This document shows positions 1 to 6,900 of a DNA stretch of 8,406 nt, piece by piece; position 1 is the stretch's first letter; each line of letters starts with the position of its first letter. Under the pieces are notes generated by a model, which was given only the letters and a program-made list of their open reading frames with translations, did no database searches and had not been told where the DNA came from. The DNA lies in assembly GCA_016206585.1 (NCBI GenBank), contig JACQRE010000001.1, positions 1 through 8,406 on the forward strand. The letters run 5' to 3'. A program made the translations under genes and the position numbers. Source of the DNA: Candidatus Omnitrophota bacterium (GTDB lineage Bacteria; Omnitrophota; Gorgyraeia; Aquiviventales; Aquiviventaceae).

Positions 1-718
1 AGTCGCCCAGCGAGGAGAAGTTGGGGTTCCAGAGGTAGCCGAGCCCGTTCATGATGCTCCACTCCGGCCGGGACGGATCGGGTGCCCCCAAGCTGAAGAT
101 ACGGATGACCAGCAGGAACGCGAAGAGGAACAGGACCGGCAAGAACACCTTGGACACGAACTCGATGCCCCGCCGGATGCCGCCCGCCACCACCACGAGG
201 TTCAGGGCGAACGTCACCAGGAAGAAGAAGTACGCCGTGCCGATATTGGGGAAGGTCTCGTTGGGCGCCAGCCCCTGGAACGCCTTGAGGAAGGCGCCCA
301 TCGTGGCCGGGTCGCTCGCCTTGTCGTACACGCCGGCCAACGCAAAGTAGCTAAAGGCCAACGTCCAGCTCTCGATGTAGGTGTAATAGAGGAAGATCAC
401 CCACGGCCCGAACGTGCCCAGCAGCCCCAGGTACTTAGCACCCCGCCAATGCCACATCTCGGTGAACGCTCCGGAGGCGGTGTTGTGCCCATGGGCGCCG
501 CCGTAGCGGCCCATCGCCCACTCCACGACCGCCAGCGGAATGCCCAGGAGCAGCAGCGCGACGAAGTACGGGATCATGAAGGCCCCGCCGCCGTGCTGGG
601 CAGCCTGGACCGGAAAACGGAGGAAGTTGCCCAGCCCGATGGCGCTGCCCGCCACCGCCAGGATGATGCCCAGCTTGGAGCCCCAGCGGTCCATCCCGCC
701 GTGCGCGTTAGCACTCAT
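1..718 (-). CDS. Sodium-dependent transporter of the NSS/SNF family, N-terminal part (runs off the window)
   Basis: The first 239 residues of a membrane symporter are visible; the 3' end lies beyond base 1. The family (sodium:neurotransmitter symporters, LeuT-like) moves amino acids or related amines inward with Na+. The family signature is clear in TM1 and the start of TM2: residues 23-50 contain AGSAIGLGNFLRFP and then HGGGAFMIPY, the segment that binds Na+ and substrate in LeuT. The usual Trp of NxWRFP is Leu here. YYTYIESW (111-118) matches the TM3 region, and further hydrophobic segments lie near 97-125, 162-180 and 190-210. The chosen ATG (718-716) follows GGGAGCAGGG and overlaps the truA stop by 11 bases, suggesting translational coupling. 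Met9 is a possible alternative start that would remove the overlap. The family call is firm; the substrate cannot be named. Confidence 0.9.
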   Translation of the reverse strand, partial: MSANAHGGMDRWGSKLGIILAVAGSAIGLGNFLRFPVQAAQHGGGAFMIPYFVALLLLGIPLAVVEWAMGRYGGAHGHNTASGAFTEMWHWRGAKYLGLLGTFGPWVIFLYYTYIESWTLAFSYFALAGVYDKASDPATMGAFLKAFQGLAPNETFPNIGTAYFFFLVTFALNLVVVAGGIRRGIEFVSKVFLPVLFLFAFLLVIRIFSLGAPDPSRPEWSIMNGLGYLWNPNFSSLGD

Positions 719-1508
719 CCCTGCTCCCATACTCAACGGAGATGAGCGTCAGTCCCCGGGCGGGCGCGACCGTCCCGGTGAGGCGGCGGTCGCCGGTCGT
801 GAGCATCCGCCGGATCGTGCCGGCCGGCAGTCGCCCCCGGCCGACGTCGATCAGCGTCCCGGCGATGGTGCGCACCATCGTGTGCAGGAAGCCGTTGCCT
901 TCCACGTCCAGCTGGACCTCCTGGTTGCGGCGCGTCAGCGAGATGCCGCCGATCGTCCGGGTCGTCGTCCGGCGGTTCACCCCCACACCAACGTGGTTGG
1001 TGTGGGGGCCTGCTCCCCCACCCCGGGTGAAGGCGCGGAAGTCGTGGCGGCCGCGCAAGGCGGCCGCTTCGCGACGCATGCGGGCAACCTGGAGCGGCGC
1101 GCGCACCTGATGGACGTACGGCCGGATGAAGGGCGAGGCGACGGTCCCGGTAAAGATTCGGTACCGGTACCGCTTGCGGATTGCGCGATACTGCGCGTGG
1201 AAATGGGCGTCAACCTCCTCCAGGCTGAGCACGGCGATATCCGCGGGCAGGAGCTGATTGAGCGAATGGAGCAGCTGCGCGCACGAGCTGCGCGAGCGGG
1301 TCCTGATGTGGGCGACCTGCGCCATCGCGTGCACGCCGGCGTCGGTCCGGCCGCTTCCGACGACGACGACCCGCTCGCGCAGGATCCGCCGCAGAATGGT
1401 TTCCAGCGTCCCTTGAATCGTCGGCTTGGACGCCTGGTGGCCATGCTGCACCTGCCAGCCGCCGTAGCGCGTCCCGTCGTAAGCAATGGTCAGCTTAAGA
1501 GTCCGCAT
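708..1508 (-). CDS. truA: tRNA pseudouridine(38-40) synthase TruA
   Basis: This 266-residue protein isomerises uridines 38-40 in the anticodon stem-loop of many tRNAs, in the cytoplasm. The N-terminus (TIAYDGTRYGGWQVQ) is typical of TruA. The catalytic motif GRTDAGVHA carries the nucleophilic aspartate D56. The RYRYRI segment near 113-118, HDFRAF (155-160), TRTI (183-186) and the C-terminal block FLHTMVRTIAGTLIDVG (207-223) follow in family order. Length is close to the family norm, but the loop between HDFRAF and TRTI is about ten residues longer than usual. This extra stretch (about 166-178, GPHTNHVGVGV) is encoded by a perfect hairpin described separately. The ATG is preceded by GAGG. The gene sits 83 bases after asd and overlaps the following transporter, an arrangement consistent with a leuB-asd-truA transcript. 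Confidence 0.97.
   Translation of the reverse strand: MRTLKLTIAYDGTRYGGWQVQHGHQASKPTIQGTLETILRRILRERVVVVGSGRTDAGVHAMAQVAHIRTRSRSSCAQLLHSLNQLLPADIAVLSLEEVDAHFHAQYRAIRKRYRYRIFTGTVASPFIRPYVHQVRAPLQVARMRREAAALRGRHDFRAFTRGGGAGPHTNHVGVGVNRRTTTRTIGGISLTRRNQEVQLDVEGNGFLHTMVRTIAGTLIDVGRGRLPAGTIRRMLTTGDRRLTGTVAPARGLTLISVEYGSRDEC
976..1031. repeat. Nested palindromic element inside truA
   Basis: A perfect 13-bp inverted repeat with a three-base GTG loop spans 980-992 and 996-1008 (arm CCCCCACACCAAC). The right arm can instead pair with CCCCCAC at 1015-1021 (7 bp, 6-base loop), so two mutually exclusive hairpins are possible. An outer 7-bp pair, TTCACCC (976-982) and GGGTGAA (1025-1031), encloses both. 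The tract is translated in truA as the extra loop around residues 166-178. The inverted repeats are read directly; that the tract is an inserted element is inference from the family-atypical loop length. Confidence 0.75.
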
Positions 1509-1530
1509 GAAGAGTGCCTCGGCGAGACAA

Positions 1531-1607
1531 AGTGAAATTCAGTGAACCGAAGTGAAACGATGTGGCGATATCTTCACTTCACTTTGCCACTTCAGTTCAC
1601 TCTGCCA
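1531..1607. repeat. AGTGAA-type repeat tract with inverted arms, filling the asd-truA gap
   Basis: The 83-base gap between asd and truA (1509-1591) is largely made of repeated AGTGAA units on the left and their complement TTCACT/CCACT on the right. AGTGAACCGAAGTG (1541-1554) pairs with CACTTCAGTTCACT (1588-1601) at 13 of 14 positions, and GAAGTGAA (1549-1556) pairs with TTCACTTC (1573-1580). The loop contains GATATC. The right arm runs into the end of asd and supplies its last codons and stop. On the transcript this would form a hairpin between the two genes. No U-run follows, so I do not call it an intrinsic terminator. Confidence 0.7.
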
Positions 1608-2665
1608 CTGATGAGTAATTCCGCAATCTGCACGGCGTTCGTCGCGGCACCCTTGCGCAGGTTGTCGCCGCTGACCCACAGCACCAGCCCATTGCGGACC
1701 GACTCGTCCCGGCGGATGCGCCCGACCAGCACGGCATCCTGCCCCGCCGCCTCGATCGGCTGCGGGTAGGAGCCGACCGATGGCGCATCCGCGAGCGCAA
1801 CACCCGGCGCGCGCCGCAACAGCGCCCGCACCTGCTCGACCGAAATCGGCCGCCGGGTCTCGACCCACACCGCCTCCGAGTGCGCGAAGAAGACCGGCAC
1901 GCGCACGCAGGTGGCCGACACCGGTAGGCGAGGCGCTTCGAGAATCTTCCGGGTTTCGTGGACCATCTTCATCTCTTCCTTGGTGTAGGCGCTGTCCAGG
2001 AAGACGTCGACCTGCGGGATCACGTTGAAGGCGATCTGCTTCGGCAACGGAGTGACGAGTGATGAGTGACGGGTGACAAGCTTGGAGCGCACCCGCCACT
2101 GGCCACTCGCCACTCGACACTGCCGGAGCACTCGTTTGGTTTCCTCATAGAGCTGCAACACCGCCTTGGCGCCAGCACCCGACACCGACTGGTACGTGGA
2201 CACGATGATCCGCGCGATGCCGGCTCGGCGGTGAATGGGGGCCAGCGGCACCAGCATGATGATCGTCGAGCAGTTGGGGTTGGCGATCAGCCCCTGATGG
2301 CCGTTGAGCGCGTGCGGGTTGACCTCAGGCACGACGAGCGGGACATCCGACGCCATCCGGAAGGCGCTCGAGTTGTCGACGACGATGGCCCCCCGCCTGA
2401 CCGCCTCGGGCGCGAACTCGAGGCTGCGGGAGGCCCCCGCGCTGAAGAGGGCCACGTCGATCCCGTCGAAGGCGCGTTTCGTCAGCGCCTCGACCCGGCG
2501 CGCCGAGCCGTGAAAGGGGATCCGCCTCCCCGCCGAACGCGATGAAGCCAGCAGGCGCAGCCCCTTGACCGGAAACCGCCGCTGCTGCAGGACCCGCAGC
2601 ATCTCGGTGCCGACGGCGCCAGTCGCGCCCACCACCGCTACATTCACTCGTTTTCTTCTGGACAT
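1592..2665 (-). CDS. asd: Aspartate-semialdehyde dehydrogenase
   Basis: This 357-residue enzyme reduces aspartyl phosphate to aspartate semialdehyde with NADPH, the branch step toward lysine, methionine and threonine. The nucleotide-binding loop GATGAVG is at 13-19. The catalytic cysteine is C132 in NPNCST, followed by STYQSVSGAGAKA (156-168), which carries the active-site glutamine Q159. VRVPVFFAHSEAV (254-266) holds the substrate-binding arginine R255 and the general-base histidine H262. The C-terminal SGDNLRKGAATNAVQIAELL is typical of the family. Between ETKRVL and KQIAFNV a loop of about 28 residues replaces the usual 10-13; it is encoded by a hairpin of 7-base repeats (2050-2115). The final residues SGRVN and the TGA stop come from the adjacent repeat tract. 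The ATG follows GAGGG with a 5-base spacer. All catalytic residues are present, so the enzyme is probably active. Confidence 0.96.
   Translation of the reverse strand: MSRRKRVNVAVVGATGAVGTEMLRVLQQRRFPVKGLRLLASSRSAGRRIPFHGSARRVEALTKRAFDGIDVALFSAGASRSLEFAPEAVRRGAIVVDNSSAFRMASDVPLVVPEVNPHALNGHQGLIANPNCSTIIMLVPLAPIHRRAGIARIIVSTYQSVSGAGAKAVLQLYEETKRVLRQCRVASGQWRVRSKLVTRHSSLVTPLPKQIAFNVIPQVDVFLDSAYTKEEMKMVHETRKILEAPRLPVSATCVRVPVFFAHSEAVWVETRRPISVEQVRALLRRAPGVALADAPSVGSYPQPIEAAGQDAVLVGRIRRDESVRNGLVLWVSGDNLRKGAATNAVQIAELLISGRVN
2050..2115. repeat. Heptamer-repeat hairpin inserted in asd
   Basis: The left arm (2050-2075) consists of tandem 7-base units of the form GAGTGAY, and the right arm (2090-2115) of units of the form CACTSGC. 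The arms are reverse complements at 21 of 26 positions, and four of the five mismatches keep a purine-purine difference that would still pair as G-U in one RNA strand. The loop is 14 bases and contains AAGCTT. The unit is 66 bases, or 22 codons, encoding about residues 184-206 of the asd product without a stop. The same GAGTGAY unit recurs at the thiG start (8043-8070). Confidence 0.75.
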
Positions 2666-2674
2666 CGAACCCTC

Positions 2675-2799
2675 AAATCACCAAACACCAAATCTCAATC
2701 ACCAAATAATCACCAATCACCGAATGACCAAACCGTTTGGTGTTTGGTTAATTGGTTATTGGAGTTTACTTGATGTTTGGAATCTGGTGATTGGTTATT
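2675..2799. repeat. A+T-rich heptamer-like repeat tract with mirrored arms in the leuB-asd gap
   Basis: The 136-base gap between leuB and asd is almost entirely repeats. The left half repeats AATCACC/AAACACC-like units. The right half repeats the complementary GTTTGGT/GATTGGT-like units. The centre is CCAAAC, C, GTTTGG (2728-2740). A+T content is far above the flanking genes: only 22 of the 60 bases at 2701-2760 are G or C. The spacing is close to seven bases with some slippage. No protein-coding content is credible here. In RNA the two halves could pair into a long imperfect hairpin separating leuB from asd. Confidence 0.7.
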
Positions 2800-2801
2800 C
2801 C

Positions 2802-3902
2802 TCATAGCGACTTGACGACCAAATCCCCGACTTCTTGAGTTGAGTAGCCCATCTTCCCGGCCGCCAAACTCTTCAACTTCGTGCCGGTCACCGCCATGAC
2901 CGCCTGCTCCACCGCCTTCCCGGCCTTCGCTTCGCCCAGCGACTCCAGCATCATGCCGCCCGCGCAGATCGCGGCGAGCGGGTTGATGACGCGCTGGCCG
3001 GTGTATTTGGGCGCGGAGCCGCCGATCGGCTCGAACATCGACACGCCCTGCGGATTCAGGTTCCCGCCGGCCGCGATGCCCATCCCGCCCTGGATCATCG
3101 CCCCCAGGTCGGTGATGATGTCGCCGAACATGTTGTCGGTGACGATCACGTCGAACCACTCCGGGTTCTTGACCATCCACATGCAGCAGGCGTCGACGTG
3201 CGTGTAGTCGGTCTGGATGCCCGGGTACTCCGCCGCGACCTCGTTGAACACCCGCTGCCACAGATCGTGGGCGAAGGTGAGCACGTTGGTCTTGCCGCAC
3301 AGCGTCAGCTTCTTGGCCTTGGCCCGCCGCGCGGTGTACTCGAACGCGAAGCGGATGCACCGCTCGACCCCCTGCCGGGTGTTCACCGACGTCTGCAGGG
3401 CGACCTCCTCCGCGGTGCCTTTGCGCAGGAAGCCGCCGACGCCCGCATAGAGCCCCTCGGTGTTCTCGCGCACGACGACGAAATCGATGTGCTCCGGGCC
3501 CTTGTCCCGCAGCGGCGTCCAGACGCCGGGGTACAGCTTGACCGGGCGCAGGTTGATGTACTGGTCCAGCTCGAAGCGCAGCCGCAGCAGGATCCCCTGC
3601 TCCAGGATCCCGGGCTTCACGTCCGGATGGCCGATGGCGCCGAGATAGATGGCGTCCACCTGGCGCAGCTCCTTCAGCGCCGAGGCCGGCAGCGTCTCGT
3701 TCGTCTTGAGGTACCGCTCGCCGCCGAGGTCGTACGGCCGCCAGTCCAGCCGGAACCCGCCCTGGCGGGCAACCGCTTCCAGCACCTTGCGCCCCTCCGC
3801 GATCACTTCGGGGCCGGTGCCGTCACCGGGGATGACCGCAATGCGGTAGGTCCGCGTCGCCGTGCGAACCGCTGTCGTTTTGGTGGTGGGATGTGTTGCC
3901 AT
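2802..3902 (-). CDS. leuB: 3-isopropylmalate dehydrogenase-type beta-decarboxylating dehydrogenase
   Basis: This 366-residue protein belongs to the isocitrate/isopropylmalate dehydrogenase superfamily. LeuB oxidises and decarboxylates 3-isopropylmalate in leucine synthesis. VIPGDGTGPEV is at 23-33. The substrate arginines are R109, R119 and R145; Y152 (ENTEGLYAG), K204 (CGKTNVL) and metal-binding D237, D261 and D265 (NMFGDIITDLGA) are all present. Two features depart from textbook LeuB. The region after ENTEG resembles isocitrate or tartrate/malate-type members, and the cofactor loop reads EPIGGSAPKYTGQ, with K299-Y300 in place of the Asp that binds NAD. The start is ATG 3902-3900, preceded by GAGGAG only two bases upstream; the reading frame stays open further upstream but inside the previous gene. 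Position directly before asd and truA supports leuB. The superfamily is certain; the substrate is less so. Confidence 0.82.
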   Translation of the reverse strand: MATHPTTKTTAVRTATRTYRIAVIPGDGTGPEVIAEGRKVLEAVARQGGFRLDWRPYDLGGERYLKTNETLPASALKELRQVDAIYLGAIGHPDVKPGILEQGILLRLRFELDQYINLRPVKLYPGVWTPLRDKGPEHIDFVVVRENTEGLYAGVGGFLRKGTAEEVALQTSVNTRQGVERCIRFAFEYTARRAKAKKLTLCGKTNVLTFAHDLWQRVFNEVAAEYPGIQTDYTHVDACCMWMVKNPEWFDVIVTDNMFGDIITDLGAMIQGGMGIAAGGNLNPQGVSMFEPIGGSAPKYTGQRVINPLAAICAGGMMLESLGEAKAGKAVEQAVMAVTGTKLKSLAAGKMGYSTQEVGDLVVKSL

Positions 3903-3904
3903 GG

Positions 3905-3910
3905 CTCCTC
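3905..3910 (-). promoter_or_regulatory. Shine-Dalgarno site of leuB
   Basis: GAGGAG on the minus strand lies two bases before ATG 3902-3900, in the 11-base gap after the upstream gene's stop codon (3916-3914). The spacer is short; counting only GAGG it is four bases. It decides the leuB start, because the frame itself remains open for another 420 bases inside the upstream gene. Confidence 0.6.
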
Positions 3911-3913
3911 GAC

Positions 3914-6900
3914 TTAGTTGTGCCGTACACGCCGCAGCTGCTGAAGCAACTCCAGCGCGTCCCGATGGTAAGGATCGTACTCCAGCCCGCGCTGGAGCTG
4001 CATGACCGCTTCCTGCACCGATCCCGCATCTGCGGCGATGCGCGCCAAGCCATAGTACGCGTCGGGCAGCTGCGGATGCAGCGCCAGCGCGCGGGACAAC
4101 CAGGGGGCGGCCGCAGCTCCGCGCCCCCGCGCGAACTCCAGCTGACCGAACAGGAGCGGAAAGGCGGCGTCGTTCGGGAAGCGCCTCATGCCGAATCGCA
4201 GGGCCGACTCCGCGCTGCCCCACTCTTCGGCCCCCTTGGCGGTCTCCGCGAACGCCCAGATCACGGCGGGCTGCGCCTCGCCCCCCTGGGAAACGGCCGA
4301 GCGGTACCACTCCGCGGCCCATCGGAACTCGTGCTGGTCCCGGAAAAAGTCGCCCAGTTCAGCCGCCAGGCGGCCATCGGGAGGTTGGAGGGCGGCGGAC
4401 CGCTCGTAATGCCGGCGGGCCTCCGCCGCGTTGCCGAACTTCCATTGGAGCTTCCCCATCAGCGCGTGAGCCTGCGCGTGCCGCGGATCGAGGGCGAGCG
4501 CTTGCTGGAGCGCCGCCTCGCCTTTGACGAACAACCGGGCCTGGAGCGATGCCCGCCCCAGGTGCACCCATGCCTGCGCGGACTGGGGATCGCGCCGCAC
4601 CGCCTCCTCGAACGCCTGGATGGCCTCCTCCTGCTCATGGCGCGAGCGCCGCAAGAACCCCAGGGCGTCGTAGAAGGCGCCGTCCAGCGCCTCCACGCGG
4701 TAGTCGGGCGCCATCGTCTGCGGGGGGGCCGCGAACCGCCGCAGCCCGTGATAGTTGACTTTGAACACGTCGTGCAGGTAGAGCGCTTTCGGGGCGTGGA
4801 ACTCGACGGACGGCCGGTCGTCCTCATGCACCCAGAGCACGTCGCCGGTCAACCGCTCCACCTCGGCGTTCCCCATCAGGAAGAGCTGGAGCAGCAGCTC
4901 CGGACGATCGATCGCGATGCGCTCCAGGCTCTGCCGGACCTTCGGATCGGCCATGCGCTGTGCCACGGCGCTGAGATCCAGGCGCTGCGGCTCCATGGAG
5001 CCCACCAGCAGCAGGTCGCCGGGCAGCGAGGACCAGACCGACACGTGCGGGAACGCCGCATGGAACGTGTTCAGCATCAGCTTTACGTCGCCGGGAAAGA
5101 TCCGGTAGAGCTGCAGCCACTGGCACATGATGCCGCCGGGTGCCAGCCGCTGCTTCGCCAGCTCGTAAAACTCCTTGGTAAACAGGTACGCGATCCCGGC
5201 CATCCAGGGGTTGGACGGCTCGGAGATGATGACGTCGTACTGCCGGGGACTCGCCAGCAGAAAGTTGCGGCCGTCCGCGGCATACAGGGTCGCGCGCGGA
5301 TCATCGTGGATCCCGTAGTTGTAGGCCTTGAAGTAGCGCGCGCCCTCGATGACCGCCGGGTCGATCTCCGCGCAATGGATCGTCGAGAGCGGATGGCGGC
5401 CCACACTCCCCAGCGTCACCCCGCTGCCCAGCCCGATCACCAAGGCGCTCGCCGGGTTCCGGTGGAGCAGCAGCGGCAGATGGGCCGAGAGGACCTGCGT
5501 GCCCATGTCGGTGCCGTTCGAGGCGTCCGTCTTGCCGCCCACCTTGAGGAAGAGCTGGTCGCCGTCCTGGTGGACGCTCACCGTCGCGTTGAGGCTGTCC
5601 CGGTAGTAGAGCAGCTTCACCGCGCCGGCCGCCCGCTCGACCGGCACGTCCTGGTACGCCTGCGGGTTCAGGTAGACACCGGCGGCAAACACCTGCTGCC
5701 GCCAGGTCGGGACGATGACCAGGCTGCTCACCACGAACACCAGCACCAGCACCGCGCCGGATTCCACGAGGCGCATGACGGGGGTCATGCGGCGGCTCGT
5801 CAGCACGTCGATCAGGAGCCCCGCCGCGATGTTCACGCCGGCGGCGGATGCGATCGCCCACGGTAGCCCCCAGCGCGGGATCAGGACGAACCCGGCCAGA
5901 AACGAGCCCACGATCCCGCCGAGCGTGTTCACGGCGTAGACGGTGCCCAGCCGCCGGCCCAGCTGCGAGAGCCGCACCGTGACGAGGTCGCTGACGACGG
6001 GAAACAGCATCCCCATGACGATCGTCGGCAGCAGCATCGCCGCAGCGCTGACCGTGAACTGCAGCCAGGACAACCCGGCAAAGGAGCGGCCGAGCAGTGG
6101 CCACAGCCGCACGAACCACTCGGGCAGCTCGCTAAAGAGGATCACCGAGCACAACCCATAGACGCCCAACACCCATTCATAGCGGACGAACTGGCCGAAC
6201 GTGGAGGCGCCCGCGCGCAGGTCCCGCCGGATCGCGAAGCTGCCCAGCGCCATGCCGCCGAGGAACGTCGCCAGCATGATGCAGAACGCATAGATCGAGC
6301 TGCCCAGGACCAGGCTGAGCGCACGCGTCCACGCGACCTCGTAGACCATCGCGGAGAACCCGGAGCACGCGAACGCAACACCCAGCCACCGGAGCAGGCT
6401 GGGAGGCGGATCCGCCTCGGTCTCTGTCTGCGGCGCGGGTGTGCTCGTCTCATGGAAGCCCAGGCTCTCCAGATGTCGATCCATGAGGAAGCACAGGCCG
6501 CCGACGCCCAGGTTCAACACGCCGGCGCACACCAGCGTGCGCTGCAATCCCAGCACGGGCAACCCCGCGAAGTAGACGAACAGCGTGCCCAGCATCGCCC
6601 CGGCGGTATTGATGCCGTACAGGGTGGCGATCTTGACCGCCCGGCCCTCGCTCGAGCGGATGAGGAAGCGGCTCAACACCGGGAACGTGCCGCCGAGCAG
6701 CGTCGTCGGGATGATGAGAATGAGCGCTGAGCATACGAACGAGGCGGCGACCAGCACCGTCTGGGAAAATCCGGACGCGCGGTAGACCGGGATGTAGAGG
6801 TGCTGGACCAGGTCAAAGAGCGGCAGCGTCAGGAAGGCGTACAGCCCGACCCCGGCCTCGAGCGCGGCGTACCAGCGCAGGCCGGATCCCTCCCGCCGGT

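Noticed and set aside
1531..2799. CRISPR array
   Set aside because: Units are about 7 bases with no unique spacers of regular length and no cas genes nearby.
2666..2801. Promoter for asd in the A+T-rich gap
   Set aside because: Hexamer-like matches are expected by chance in this repeat; I see no convincing -35/-10 pair with correct spacing.
3903..4322. Upstream 140-codon extension of the leuB frame
   Set aside because: It lies within the TPR-coding region of the previous gene, has no dehydrogenase homology, and a Shine-Dalgarno precedes the ATG at 3902.
3893..5866. Plus-strand open frame of 657 codons opposite the fusion gene
   Set aside because: It is antisense to a protein with clear domains, its translation is rich in Arg, Pro and Gly as expected from an antisense G+C-rich frame, and it shows no recognisable motif.
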